Of a stretch of DNA of 64,000 nt, positions 1-9,328 are shown in pieces; position 1 is the stretch's first letter, and the number at the start of each line of letters is the position of its first letter. The notes beneath the pieces are model-generated. The model saw nothing but the letters and a program-made list of their open reading frames with translations, was not told the origin of the DNA and did not search any database. Both the position numbers and the translations under genes were made by a program. This DNA comes from Bacteroidetes bacterium HGW-Bacteroidetes-1. GTDB taxonomy: Bacteria > Bacteroidota > Bacteroidia > Bacteroidales > F082. The stretch is taken from contig PHDU01000005.1 in NCBI GenBank assembly GCA_002842755.1, positions 1-64,000 of the forward strand, written 5' to 3'.

Positions 1-674
1 GGCTTCTTTTTACCAGCATTTTTGATCTTCAATTCTTCAACAATCTGCTCATAGTTACCATATTCAAGAATGTAATCAGTTGCTTTCTTTTCACCAACAC
101 CGGCAATATTTGGGATATTGTCTGATGTATCGCCGGTCATGCACTTGTAATCAAGGTAATATTTCTGCTTGAACCCAAAGATATTTTCAAAGTTTTCCTT
201 GGTAATAGTCACCTTCTTATTAGGGTTATAAACAGAGATACGATCATCAATTAACTGTGGAAAGTCACCATCGGTTGAGATAATTGTAACAAGATGGTTG
301 TTACGAAGCATGAATGACAATAAAGCAATGTAATCATCTGCTTCGTAACCATCACCATCTAATACATTAAGGCCAGACTTTCTACAGATTTCTATAAAGA
401 CGGGAAAAACTTTCTGGAACATTGCGTATTGTTCTGGTGTAAGTGATGTCTTTCTGTGCCCTTTGTATTCAGGAAACAGATTTAATCTTCTTTCGCTTTT
501 ACAAGTATCGAACACCATGATTACTCTCTGGTTTTTAAGAGAGTTTTGCCGCATAAGCAGCCATGTATTCACAACACCTTTTAAAGACTTTGAGAAGTTT
601 TTAACATCACAGTTTTGCCAGAATGTTCTATGGAAAAAGTTATTTCCATCAATTATAGAAACGCGTATACTCAT
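1..674 (-). CDS. 5'-3' exonuclease / flap endonuclease-like (RNase H-type), truncated by window edge
   Basis: Manual translation from ATG at 674: MSIRVSIIDGNNFFHRTFW...VIMVFDTCKSERR...LDGDGYEADDYIALLS...ISTDGDFPQLI...YKCMTGDTSDNIPNIAGVGEKKA; PIN/FEN motifs. Not in ORF track because open at edge. Confidence 0.85.
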   Translation of the reverse strand, partial: MSIRVSIIDGNNFFHRTFWQNCDVKNFSKSLKGVVNTWLLMRQNSLKNQRVIMVFDTCKSERRLNLFPEYKGHRKTSLTPEQYAMFQKVFPVFIEICRKSGLNVLDGDGYEADDYIALLSFMLRNNHLVTIISTDGDFPQLIDDRISVYNPNKKVTITKENFENIFGFKQKYYLDYKCMTGDTSDNIPNIAGVGEKKATDYILEYGNYEQIVEELKIKNAGKKK

Positions 675-691
675 TAGTTTACCTTTCGTGT

Positions 692-988
692 TTACTTCTT
701 GAGAGCAGCCAACCTTTTTGCTTTCTTTTCATTGAAAGTAATCTGGCGTTTAGCGGCCATTTCTTTCAGCTTTTCAGGGGTGATGTTCTTTTTTACAATT
801 GGCATAGCAGCAACATCGGCCTGTATAAGCTTTCTCATTGCATGTGCTGATTTGATGATTGCCATCAATGCCTTACGAGCAACAAGACCGGCTTTCTTCA
901 CTTTGTTGTTTTGGAGCTTATAAAGCTCACCTTTTACAACAGCACTGTTATTGTCGATGGTTGATATATAAGATTCAAGATTATTCAT
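692..988 (-). CDS. small basic histone Hc1-like DNA-binding protein
   Basis: 98 aa, Lys-rich; NNKVKKAGLVARKALMAIIKSAHAMRKLIQADV resembles the Hc1/H1-like helix pattern (NKaaglRARKAL..ik.la.elRkli). Confidence 0.5.
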   Translation of the reverse strand: MNNLESYISTIDNNSAVVKGELYKLQNNKVKKAGLVARKALMAIIKSAHAMRKLIQADVAAMPIVKKNITPEKLKEMAAKRQITFNEKKAKRLAALKK

Positions 989-1051
989 AGATACTCCTTA
1001 TCGAAAAAATTCATAAAATCAATATATCAACGTATTTAACTTATGTCAAGA

Positions 1052-1450
1052 TTATTTCGCTGCTGTTTCCTTTTCTGCGGTTTCGATTTTTGTAATGATA
1101 TCTTCGATAGCTGATTTCATTGATGCATACACTTCAGCATTGCTGTCGTTGATTACAACAATGTTGTCAATGTTGGAAGAACTGTAATAGCTTTCTGATG
1201 AAATCATCGAGCTTGTGATTACAAATTCTCGTTCTTTGCGAGTTGTTTGTATGTGACTGTCCTTTAAAGTCAGTTTGCGTTTGAGTGCTTCATACACATT
1301 GATCTTGACAAAGCCATTTTCAAAAATTGCGGCAGGGTTCATGTATGGCATTACCAAATCAAACATTTCACCGCGCTTGTCTGTTACCGACAAAACGATT
1401 AGCTTTTCTTTGCCATTTACCGCATCCATAATCGGGTATTTCTTAGTCAT
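1052..1450 (-). CDS. hypothetical protein
   Basis: 132 aa ORF, overlaps next gene start by a few nt in operon-like fashion. Confidence 0.6.
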   Translation of the reverse strand: MTKKYPIMDAVNGKEKLIVLSVTDKRGEMFDLVMPYMNPAAIFENGFVKINVYEALKRKLTLKDSHIQTTRKEREFVITSSMISSESYYSSSNIDNIVVINDSNAEVYASMKSAIEDIITKIETAEKETAAK

Positions 1451-2699
1451 CTGTAGTCTCCTTATCGAATCTAAATCTTTCGAAAGCTGTGTGTCTTAGA
1501 CTTCCAGTTTTCGTCTCTTCCATGTAACTTATTTCAGCAATTTTGTCAAGCAATTCTTCTTTATATGACCAATATTCTTCTCTTTCATCTTTTGTATAAC
1601 CTGTACCGCAACGCAGTTCTGTATTTTTATATTTAAAGATTAAACCACCTAGACAATGCTCGATTTCTGTTCCGGGTTCTCCGGGGTAATACCCAATTAT
1701 TCTCAGGTCAATTGTGTTCTTATCTTTGAACTTTAACCAATCATTGCTTCTTTTTGTCTGGTATAGTGAATAAGGATTTTTAATGATAATCCCTTCAGCA
1801 CCAGCAGCAATGTATTTACGAGCAATAGATGCTATAAGGTTGTAATCCATCTTAACCTTAAAGTATTTAAGGAACTTAATCTTCGGTGAATCTATCTTCT
1901 TTTCAAGAGCTTCCATAAAGGCAACACGTTCATACAAAGGTAAGTGACCAAGACTCTTGATATCGAAGATGCTTAATTTCGTTGTATTACGAATGTAAAT
2001 AGACGACATATCGACGTTCTTTCTATTTACAATCCTCATCAGCTTTTGAAAGTGGGTACTGGATATTTCGCAGTCTAATTCAAGACCAGCAAAATGATCT
2101 ATATGCCGGGCTATTTCAGATTTGATATTCTCTACCAAGAACGGTTGTAATTCCTTACCATCTCTTGATTTGAAATCAATTATATCTGAGGATTGAACTG
2201 TCTCAACAGCACGTATACCATCCACCTTCACATTGTAGTAACACCATTCAAGTTCAGAGAATGCGCGATTAAACCGCTTCTCATCTTGCTTAAAGGCCAG
2301 CATACAACCAAAGTCTGGTATAATTTCTTTGTTGAATGCTTTGTTTATCAACTTTTTGTTGATACCAATATTCAAGTCTTTATCAATTGCTTTAAGAAAG
2401 TAATCAATCACTTCTTTTTTACGAAGTGCTAGATTACTTCTCAATAGTTGTATCTTGTCGTTTCTTCCGGGTGTTACCTTGATCTTTTCAAATAAATCAA
2501 ATGGTATATCTTCATTAAGACCATATATCCAAGGAACCCTAATACCGGCAGATGTCAGGCCAAATATTTCCCGATTGGAATAAGCGTACACAAGAAAGCG
2601 TTCCAGTTCATCTTGGTTGCTATATTCTCGTAATAGCTTCACCTTAACGCTGGTTCTAGGTTCGTTCTTTATTTCATTTAACAATCTGACGAGTGCCAT
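1443..2699 (-). CDS. ATP-dependent DNA ligase
   Basis: KVDGIRA adenylation motif (KxDGxR), GLELDCEI, EGIIIKNPYSLYQTKRSNDWLKFKDK motifs. Confidence 0.9.
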   Translation of the reverse strand: MALVRLLNEIKNEPRTSVKVKLLREYSNQDELERFLVYAYSNREIFGLTSAGIRVPWIYGLNEDIPFDLFEKIKVTPGRNDKIQLLRSNLALRKKEVIDYFLKAIDKDLNIGINKKLINKAFNKEIIPDFGCMLAFKQDEKRFNRAFSELEWCYYNVKVDGIRAVETVQSSDIIDFKSRDGKELQPFLVENIKSEIARHIDHFAGLELDCEISSTHFQKLMRIVNRKNVDMSSIYIRNTTKLSIFDIKSLGHLPLYERVAFMEALEKKIDSPKIKFLKYFKVKMDYNLIASIARKYIAAGAEGIIIKNPYSLYQTKRSNDWLKFKDKNTIDLRIIGYYPGEPGTEIEHCLGGLIFKYKNTELRCGTGYTKDEREEYWSYKEELLDKIAEISYMEETKTGSLRHTAFERFRFDKETTDD

Positions 2700-3213
2700 T
2701 TTTAATATCCAACCTTCTATATAATCTATCTAATATTTGGAAGTCTGTTGCTCTTAAAAGAATGCGACCATTTAACACTCGTTTGTGGTGCTTCTTAACG
2801 AATTCTAGGAACTTTGCTTGTTCTATGCCATTCTTCTTTTTTAAAACGCTTCTTGCCCCGTTAACAGCGTCGAGAGTAGTCAGCACTTCATCTTTGTAAT
2901 ACATCCGCATCATCTCATTGAGATGTTCGAATAAGAATTCCCTTATTCTCAAAAACTCACCAAAGCTATTTACTCCAAATTTTCCTTTTAATTGCCAGAA
3001 CAGGTCAATCCCAAACTGGAATATGTAAGATGTAAATGCGGTAATTGTGGTTGCATCTTTAAAGACTGTTTCATAAAGAATTGCAATCTTTTTGTAGAAC
3101 ATGGTTGGGATCATGATTACCCTTGGAATCCACTTAGCGTAACCAAGCGATAACAAAAGCTGGTCTTTTTGCTTTTGTTCAGCCTTTAACTTCGTAGACT
3201 TTGCTGATGCCAT
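2674..3213 (-). CDS. hypothetical protein
   Basis: 179 aa ORF, overlapping gene ends. Confidence 0.6.
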   Translation of the reverse strand: MASAKSTKLKAEQKQKDQLLLSLGYAKWIPRVIMIPTMFYKKIAILYETVFKDATTITAFTSYIFQFGIDLFWQLKGKFGVNSFGEFLRIREFLFEHLNEMMRMYYKDEVLTTLDAVNGARSVLKKKNGIEQAKFLEFVKKHHKRVLNGRILLRATDFQILDRLYRRLDIKNGTRQIVK

Positions 3214-3805
3214 TTTCCTGTTCTACCTTTATCGCTTTATCTGCTTTATGTATCAAGTCTTCTAAGTGAGTCACTATAATCATTTGCATTCCCATCTGCT
3301 TTGATGTAACAGATATCCAATCAATAGCAAATGGTAATCTCACACCATCCAAGTTCTTGAACGGTTCATCAAGGATTAGAACCTGTCTTAATGTGCCTTT
3401 AAATATTCTCAAGTAAGAAATCCTGAGACATAAGCTGATGATATCAAGGACACCACCACCCTTACAATCTTTGAGTGGCGTTATTTTACCATCTGTATTA
3501 ATGTAAAGATCATAGAACAAACCTTTTTTATTCCGGTTTGGTATAACCTTAAACTCCATCTTTTTATCAGGGAAAACAGCCTTTAATGCCAAATTTGACA
3601 AATTTTCGAGTTTAGACTTCACTTCGTTCCTTGTAAACTCAGAAAAGCTATAAAGGAAATCAAGAGCTTTGGAAAACTTATCAAGGCTTTCTTCATTTAA
3701 TATAACCTGTTCTTTGCTTGTCTTGATCGTTCTTTCAAGGTGTTCTTTATAGGACTGAACCTTAATTAAACGTGAATGTAAGTCACTCATTGATAGTCTT
3801 CTCAA
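3179..3805 (-). CDS. SbcC/Rad50-like ATPase, C-terminal half (signature, Walker B, H-loop); likely start Met at about 3790
   Basis: LKDCKGGGVLDIISLCLRI...VLILDEPFKNLDG...MIIVTHLEDL. Confidence 0.75.
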   Translation of the reverse strand: MRRLSMSDLHSRLIKVQSYKEHLERTIKTSKEQVILNEESLDKFSKALDFLYSFSEFTRNEVKSKLENLSNLALKAVFPDKKMEFKVIPNRNKKGLFYDLYINTDGKITPLKDCKGGGVLDIISLCLRISYLRIFKGTLRQVLILDEPFKNLDGVRLPFAIDWISVTSKQMGMQMIIVTHLEDLIHKADKAIKVEQENGISKVYEVKG

Positions 3806-4046
3806 CTGCTGTCAAAGTTGTTTCAAATGAGGTAAGAGCCGTTTCAAGCTTGGTTTTCATTGTTGAAATATCGGTTTTCATTGTTTCGATAGTTGCTTTA
3901 ACCTCGCTTGGTTCAATACCAAACTCGGTTTTAACACGATCAACCAATGATTTTCTCTGGGTTTCAGCGACAGTGATGGTCTTTTCTACGCTGTTGAGTC
4001 GCTTTTTAAGGTCTTCAAACTTAGCTTTTAATTCATTAAGTTCCAT
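3783..4046 (-). CDS. predicted coiled-coil protein
   Basis: 87 aa heptad-like sequence between SbcC-C and SbcD-like genes. Confidence 0.6.
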   Translation of the reverse strand: MELNELKAKFEDLKKRLNSVEKTITVAETQRKSLVDRVKTEFGIEPSEVKATIETMKTDISTMKTKLETALTSFETTLTAVEKTINE

Positions 4047-4926
4047 TTTGTAATCGTTCCTTTACAAATTTAATTACATCGTCATCAACTTTGGTCGTCT
4101 TGGCAAATATATCGAGAGCATTGAATAGATTCTCGCTCATGATGCTTGTATCCATGAGTTCAACCATCTGTTTAACATTCTCAAGAACATTAACTTCCGG
4201 TGTATCATCAATAATTTTCTCAATGAACACATCGGTTTCACATGGTATTTCTTTGAGAACTACACCCTTATCAGATAGATAGGCGAACTTTGGCTTGCGG
4301 CCAACATCATGTGATGTATTCTTCCTTCTTGCCAATGCACCGGTTGAAACAAAAGTTGTTTTACCCCGCTGGATAATTCCCTGTTCTGGGTGATAATCAG
4401 CAATCAATACATAATCTGCATTTGTTTTCAAATCAGCAATCAAATAATGCTTGTAAATAACAGGGTCTTTCACAATTATGTGGTGTGTTAATAACACATT
4501 ATTTAATTCAGGTGAAAGAAATTCATCTCTTGTGTTTGGGTCTGTTACATTATCAGCAAATATCAATCTTGTTGTTGGTAAGTCCAAGTAATCCCGACCA
4601 TCCGAAAGTGTTACATTCCTCATAAACATACCAAGCATTGTCAGTGGTGATGACTCAGGAGAACCATCGTGGAAATGATTACCACGAAGTATTACCATCT
4701 TCACATCTGAATACTTTTCGAACAACATTAACAATTCTATAAAGACCAACATTGAAATGCTTGGTTTATCAAACAAATCACCACCAATTATGACGGTGCA
4801 ATGGTTTTTACGAGCAACTTTGAAAGCATGTTCAAGCTTGTTTAAGATGCTTCTATTGTAATTATCCTTGCGGCTAATTGGTCGTGCCCCATAATGGGGG
4901 TCAGGAATGTATATCAGTTTGTCCAT
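4036..4926 (-). CDS. SbcD/Mre11-like metallophosphoesterase nuclease
   Basis: IPDPHYGARP, VIIGGDLFDKPS, VILRGNHFHDGS, LLTHH motifs. Confidence 0.85.
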   Translation of the reverse strand: MDKLIYIPDPHYGARPISRKDNYNRSILNKLEHAFKVARKNHCTVIIGGDLFDKPSISMLVFIELLMLFEKYSDVKMVILRGNHFHDGSPESSPLTMLGMFMRNVTLSDGRDYLDLPTTRLIFADNVTDPNTRDEFLSPELNNVLLTHHIIVKDPVIYKHYLIADLKTNADYVLIADYHPEQGIIQRGKTTFVSTGALARRKNTSHDVGRKPKFAYLSDKGVVLKEIPCETDVFIEKIIDDTPEVNVLENVKQMVELMDTSIMSENLFNALDIFAKTTKVDDDVIKFVKERLQNGT

Positions 4927-4947
4927 GTTTATCTTTCAATCCATTCA

Positions 4948-5148
4948 TTATAGACTGCAACCTTTTTCGGTTGCGGTTGCAAATAACAACGATGTAACAG
5001 ACTGTTGGCATTCACGACAAAGAGCTATCCATTCGTCTGTTTTCGTATGGAAATGCACGATAACTTCTTTTTTACCACACCCGTCACAAATATTCGGCTG
5101 AGTCTTATGCTGTAAGATCATTTTTAATTGTCTCAATACAACTTTCAC
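4948..5148 (-). CDS. small zinc-ribbon protein
   Basis: CDGCGKKEVIVHFHTKTDEWIALCRECQQ (two CxxC pairs). Confidence 0.55.
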   Translation of the reverse strand: MKVVLRQLKMILQHKTQPNICDGCGKKEVIVHFHTKTDEWIALCRECQQSVTSLLFATATEKGCSL

Positions 5149-6424
5149 AATATTTCTGATTAGTAATCGGACAAATCATTTTATCAGAATCTATTTCTTT
5201 TTTCAAAGATTCAATCTCTTTTAAAATATTTTGTTTATCCTTTGCGTACTCTTTAAATCGGGTGTCCAGTGTTGTTAGATTGTAATCAATACATTCAAGC
5301 TGATCGAGTTTAAATTGCAAAGCATCTGGAAACTCAACCTCTGGGAACACTGGAATATCGGCAGTTATAATATTGGCTATCTTCGCAATAATTGCCATCA
5401 GCTTCATACCAACGTCTATTTTCTTGGCAAGATCGTTGATATCATCTTCAACATCATCAAACAGAGCAAATTCCATCATGTCTATGCTATCATATTTCGA
5501 TAATGATTGCAAGCTATTTTCTAATTCTTTTAAGGTTTTATAGCCAGTTTCAATGTTCTGACATTTGCCAAGCATCATGATTGCTGCATCTAACTTGGTC
5601 TTAAAGTTATCAACAGTCGGTCTATATGTGGTGACTGGTGAAACCTTGTTTATTTCGATTTCCAGCCCTTCCAGCATGTTCAAATTGTCTTCAATGAGTT
5701 TGATGTCGTTTGCCAGTTTCGCAATCGTTTTATAGGCATCTGTTAACAGATCAACATCAGACTTAATCAGGTTCAACTGTTCTTCAGCAATCAATTGCTG
5801 TTTTGTGTAAACCTTCAACTGAGCCGATGTGTTTAACTTCTCAGATACAAGCTCTTTAATCAGAACATCTATCTTTTCTGAATCAGGTAACAGCGTCGAA
5901 ATCATCTTGTTCCGCAATGAACCGGTGTAAAGATCAGATACAAAGAACATCGGTTCATGCTGTTCAGCAAAGTTTAAAAAGATTTCGTTGTCAAGGAACT
6001 GAATCGGTTTAATCCGAGTGAAGTCTGTAATAAATTCAGGAAGCTTAACACCAAACCTGTCACGGCGTTCATCGTTAAGCATGTAGAACTCTTCAGAACT
6101 TTTGGCTGATAGAAATTCGCCACATGATTCACAAACTTGATCTTCTGCCTTGACTTTCTCTTTACAGTTAGGACACTTTTGTATCTTCGTTTTGGTGAAG
6201 CTTCTTGAAATTGTATCATCGTTGTCAAATACGATTGTATTCTTACCGGTTTCAGCATCCCAATTCAAATAGAATGGAGCTTTCCTTAATACAGCATCCA
6301 AGCCTCTAAGAAAAGCAGATTTACCAGAATCAGATAATCCTTGAATTACATTGATTGAAGGATGTAATTCAACTTTTGTATTAACATGTGGTTGAAAGTT
6401 CTGAAGTTCGACAGATTTAATCAT
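5105..6424 (-). CDS. SbcC/RecF-like ATPase, N-terminal half (Walker A, zinc motifs)
   Basis: MIKSVELQNFQPHVNTKVELHPSINVIQGLSDSGKSAFLRGLDAVL; CPNCKEKVKAEDQVCESC; CPITNQKYCESC. ORF track start 6469 is probably too far upstream. Confidence 0.75.
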   Translation of the reverse strand: MIKSVELQNFQPHVNTKVELHPSINVIQGLSDSGKSAFLRGLDAVLRKAPFYLNWDAETGKNTIVFDNDDTISRSFTKTKIQKCPNCKEKVKAEDQVCESCGEFLSAKSSEEFYMLNDERRDRFGVKLPEFITDFTRIKPIQFLDNEIFLNFAEQHEPMFFVSDLYTGSLRNKMISTLLPDSEKIDVLIKELVSEKLNTSAQLKVYTKQQLIAEEQLNLIKSDVDLLTDAYKTIAKLANDIKLIEDNLNMLEGLEIEINKVSPVTTYRPTVDNFKTKLDAAIMMLGKCQNIETGYKTLKELENSLQSLSKYDSIDMMEFALFDDVEDDINDLAKKIDVGMKLMAIIAKIANIITADIPVFPEVEFPDALQFKLDQLECIDYNLTTLDTRFKEYAKDKQNILKEIESLKKEIDSDKMICPITNQKYCESCIETIKNDLTA

Positions 6425-6494
6425 TATTTCACCAACAATTTTTCTTGTCGTGCAAACATAGCCAAACAAAGGCTTTCGGCCATATCATCATGAG

Positions 6495-7070
6495 TCAAAA
6501 TTCGCGACATAAATATACTCCCTGTTTTTGGTCAAAATAAATTATGTCACATTCGATAAGTTTTTTAACACATTTATTTAGTGACCCATGAGATAAAAAA
6601 TGATCCGTGTTTGTTTTAAAAATATGTAAATTTTCAATACGATTGTCCTTTTTGTCCATGTTGATGTGATGAACAATCTCTGTATCTTCCAAATATCGCC
6701 CAATATGTTGTTCGACTACATATCTATGTTCTGATATCCAACCCTTTTTTGCAAATGGATGATTTATTTGCTTTATGAGAATATGCCCATCCATCTCAAT
6801 CCTACCCCTCTTGTTCTTTTTAGCTCCATCTGGGACTGAACTAATTACACGTCTACAATCAATGCTATTGCAGATAATGTTCTTGCTTCTTTTAAAATTT
6901 GAAAGATTTGCATATATTTCTTTTCCACAAACCGAGCAATTTGTTTTTACAAGATATCTATTTGCTGGTAAACCATTTTTTCTTAGATATGGGATTTTGT
7001 AAAGATTATCTCTTACAAAAACAAGTTTATTATTATTTTCTTCTGGTCTTTTTTTATTTACCATCATCAA
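6495..7070 (-). CDS. HNH endonuclease (putative homing type)
   Basis: EHRYVVEQHIGRYLEDTEIVHHINMDKKDNRIENL HNH_3-like signature. Confidence 0.8.
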   Translation of the reverse strand: MMMVNKKRPEENNNKLVFVRDNLYKIPYLRKNGLPANRYLVKTNCSVCGKEIYANLSNFKRSKNIICNSIDCRRVISSVPDGAKKNKRGRIEMDGHILIKQINHPFAKKGWISEHRYVVEQHIGRYLEDTEIVHHINMDKKDNRIENLHIFKTNTDHFLSHGSLNKCVKKLIECDIIYFDQKQGVYLCREF

Positions 7071-7084
7071 TCTCCATGCTTTTT

Positions 7085-7136
7085 AAATTAAACATTGACA
7101 ATATCATAATAAAAAAATATTGTCAATGTTTAATTT
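7085..7136. repeat. perfect 20-bp inverted repeat, 12-nt loop
   Basis: aaattaaacattgacaatat / atattgtcaatgtttaattt. Confidence 0.9.
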
Positions 7137-7143
7137 GTAACAG

Positions 7144-7569
7144 TTATTGTGATGTAATTGATGCACTTTCAATCACGATACTCCCGGTAATTGCCCAGTA
7201 TTTTGCAACAGTTATTTGCCATATGTGAGCATCCTCATCATGAACCGCGTCAGAAAGTGCCTTTAACATGTTATCGAGATCGGGTCTCTGTTGGTGTGGC
7301 TTACCTATCATTTCATTTTGCTTCTTCTTACTCCAGCTTTTCGGAATCGGTATATTGAATGTTACCTTTGCTCCTGCTTCCGGTAGTTTTGCACCAAGCT
7401 CTCTGAGCATATTACAGTAATCATAGTATCGGACAATGATAGGTCTTTTACGCCACTTGTCTGAGCGAGTCATACGTGGTTTGGGTTGTGGGTCTATGTT
7501 TAAAATTTGTATATTGTTCGGTAACTGCTGTTCCATTGATAAAACTTCCTTTGAATAAGAATATACCAA
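7144..7569 (-). CDS. RusA-like Holliday junction resolvase
   Basis: PKPRMTRSDKW...RPDLDNMLKALSDAVHDEDAHIWQITVAKYW. Confidence 0.85.
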   Translation of the reverse strand: MVYSYSKEVLSMEQQLPNNIQILNIDPQPKPRMTRSDKWRKRPIIVRYYDYCNMLRELGAKLPEAGAKVTFNIPIPKSWSKKKQNEMIGKPHQQRPDLDNMLKALSDAVHDEDAHIWQITVAKYWAITGSIVIESASITSQ

Positions 7570-7605
7570 TTATAGCACATTAAAGGAAAGTTTTAAAGTA
7601 ATAAA

Positions 7606-7962
7606 TTACACATCAATTAATTGCTTTATTTTCTCTATTTTGGTGTTTTGTTGTGATATTCTTTCTTTCAATATGTTGATATATTTTGCTTGATCGATGA
7701 GAGTATTATCTTTAATGTGATGATCAATGAAAACCGCTTCTTCTGATTTACCACTAACATATGATATAATTTTGTTTAAATGATGTGCTTTTAAAATAGC
7801 TATATTTTGTGGTAGTTCTGGTAAACTTTCATTATGTGAAATGCAAAGAAGAATGTGTTTTTCTGGATTTTCTAATGCCATTTTAATAGCATCACAAATC
7901 ATTCTTGTTGTTTGGCCGCATTTTCTTGCCTGTGTGCTTAAAACTGTTCCAATACAAGTCAT
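7606..7962 (-). CDS. hypothetical protein, possible P-loop-like N-terminus
   Basis: 118 aa; CGQTTRM. Confidence 0.55.
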   Translation of the reverse strand: MTCIGTVLSTQARKCGQTTRMICDAIKMALENPEKHILLCISHNESLPELPQNIAILKAHHLNKIISYVSGKSEEAVFIDHHIKDNTLIDQAKYINILKERISQQNTKIEKIKQLIDV

Positions 7963-8153
7963 TATAACAATTCCTTTATTAAGTTCATTGCTTCTGGAAG
8001 TGCAGGATTCTGACTGTTTCTAACAGCTATATTCCTGTTTAACCAACGGACATTATCTTTATTCTTGATGGTCTTTCTGTAAAATGGGATATCCATCTTC
8101 GCAATGATTGCTTCCAGCTTAGAAACTAATTCCTTATTCATAATGTTAATCAA
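7962..8153 (-). CDS. hypothetical protein
   Basis: 63 aa ORF, start/stop overlap with neighbour. Confidence 0.5.
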   Translation of the reverse strand: MINIMNKELVSKLEAIIAKMDIPFYRKTIKNKDNVRWLNRNIAVRNSQNPALPEAMNLIKELL

Positions 8154-8253
8154 TTACCTCCGTATCATCTGAACCACAATGAGGACACTCAGCATCAATA
8201 GGTGATGGGTCTTCGAAATCTTCATCACAAGCATTACAATGATATGTAATCAT
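8146..8253 (-). CDS. 35-aa zinc-ribbon microprotein
   Basis: Manual translation MITYHCNACDEDFEDPSPIDAECPHCGSDDTEVID; below ORF-track size limit. Confidence 0.6.
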   Translation of the reverse strand: MITYHCNACDEDFEDPSPIDAECPHCGSDDTEVID

Positions 8254-8270
8254 TTAATAATCTCCTTAAT

Positions 8271-8411
8271 TTATTTCTTCCAAATGTTTGTAGCATAGAA
8301 CATTGGTTGATTTGGCACACCACCTTCACGCGGTTTAACCAATTCAACATTTACAATCAATACCTTGTCGGAAACTAAGTCTTTTCGCTCAACTATTAAC
8401 AGATTGTTCAT
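8271..8411 (-). CDS. hypothetical small protein
   Basis: Manual translation MNNLLIVERKDLVSDKVLIVNVELVKPREGGVPNQPMFYATNIWKK. Confidence 0.4.
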   Translation of the reverse strand: MNNLLIVERKDLVSDKVLIVNVELVKPREGGVPNQPMFYATNIWKK

Positions 8412-8413
8412 GT

Positions 8414-8797
8414 CTATTTAACTCCATAGATATAATACGAAATATAGTTGCTTACATAACCATCAAATAATTTCTGTCTTGTTTCTAAGATGTAGTCTAT
8501 GCGGTAATACTCGTCAAAAATTTTGATGATTTCGTCAATTATTGGTTTTTTACGATCTTGAGGTAATGCAGATAATGGTTTGTCTAAATCGTATTTACGT
8601 CTTATTTTTAATTTATGCAAATATGGAACCCTTATGTCTGTACCAGACACTTCACAAACTCGTTCCTGAAAGAATTTAACCGGTATTCTATCCTCCCAAG
8701 CAAGATCGTTATTCGGGTCTTCAACAATGATGCCCTGTTTAAGCAGTTCTTCAACATCTATATTGAGAATATGCATTTGATTTATTCCTTTACCCAA
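8414..8797 (-). CDS. hypothetical protein
   Basis: 127 aa ORF. Confidence 0.55.
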   Translation of the reverse strand: MGKGINQMHILNIDVEELLKQGIIVEDPNNDLAWEDRIPVKFFQERVCEVSGTDIRVPYLHKLKIRRKYDLDKPLSALPQDRKKPIIDEIIKIFDEYYRIDYILETRQKLFDGYVSNYISYYIYGVK

Positions 8798-9008
8798 TAT
8801 AGCCGTTGAATGTATTAAATTCTTCTTCGCTGATTTCTTGCCAGCTCAACACAGTGTATGTTTCCATGTTTTTATATGATTCATTACAATCTAACTGCCA
8901 TTGGAGTGGGTGTCTACCAACTAAAAGAGCCTGTCTGTATGGTTGTGCGAAGTTTGTTCGACAACCATGTTTTTCACACAAATAAACAACAAAATAATAT
9001 TTCCTCAT
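8790..9008 (-). CDS. hypothetical protein
   Basis: 72 aa ORF, overlaps next gene. Confidence 0.5.
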   Translation of the reverse strand: MRKYYFVVYLCEKHGCRTNFAQPYRQALLVGRHPLQWQLDCNESYKNMETYTVLSWQEISEEEFNTFNGYIG

Positions 9009-9038
9009 TTTATTCCTTTATGTATTTAATTCAAAACA

Positions 9039-9119
9039 TTGCCAGATAAGGGAGTCGAACCCTTATGCTTTCGCGCTGAAGCTTAAATTCAGTGTGTATT
9101 CCATTTCACCAATCTGGCA
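9039..9119 (-). tRNA. tRNA-Leu (UAA)
   Basis: TGCCAGA/TCTGGCA acceptor, anticodon loop TTTAAGC, GGGTTCGACTCCC T-arm, long variable arm. Confidence 0.9.
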
Positions 9120-9270
9120 AGTGGTAAGGCGGCAATTGCTTGCCGCCTACCGATTATAACATCAACCTTTCAGGGCTGCAATTTCCTTGTCAATATCTTC
9201 TACAGACATTGCTTCAAGTGATGCATTCAACAGATTAACCATAACATATTTTAAATCGTCTGTCAAGAAA

Positions 9271-9301
9271 AAACATCGTTTAAATCATTTAAACGATGTT
9301 T
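9271..9301 (-). terminator. hairpin with 14-bp arms followed by T-tract on minus strand
   Basis: aaacatcgtttaaa tca tttaaacgatgttt; minus strand continues TTTTTTCTTG. Confidence 0.6.
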
Positions 9302-9328
9302 AAAGAGAGGATTTTCGGACAAACGAAT

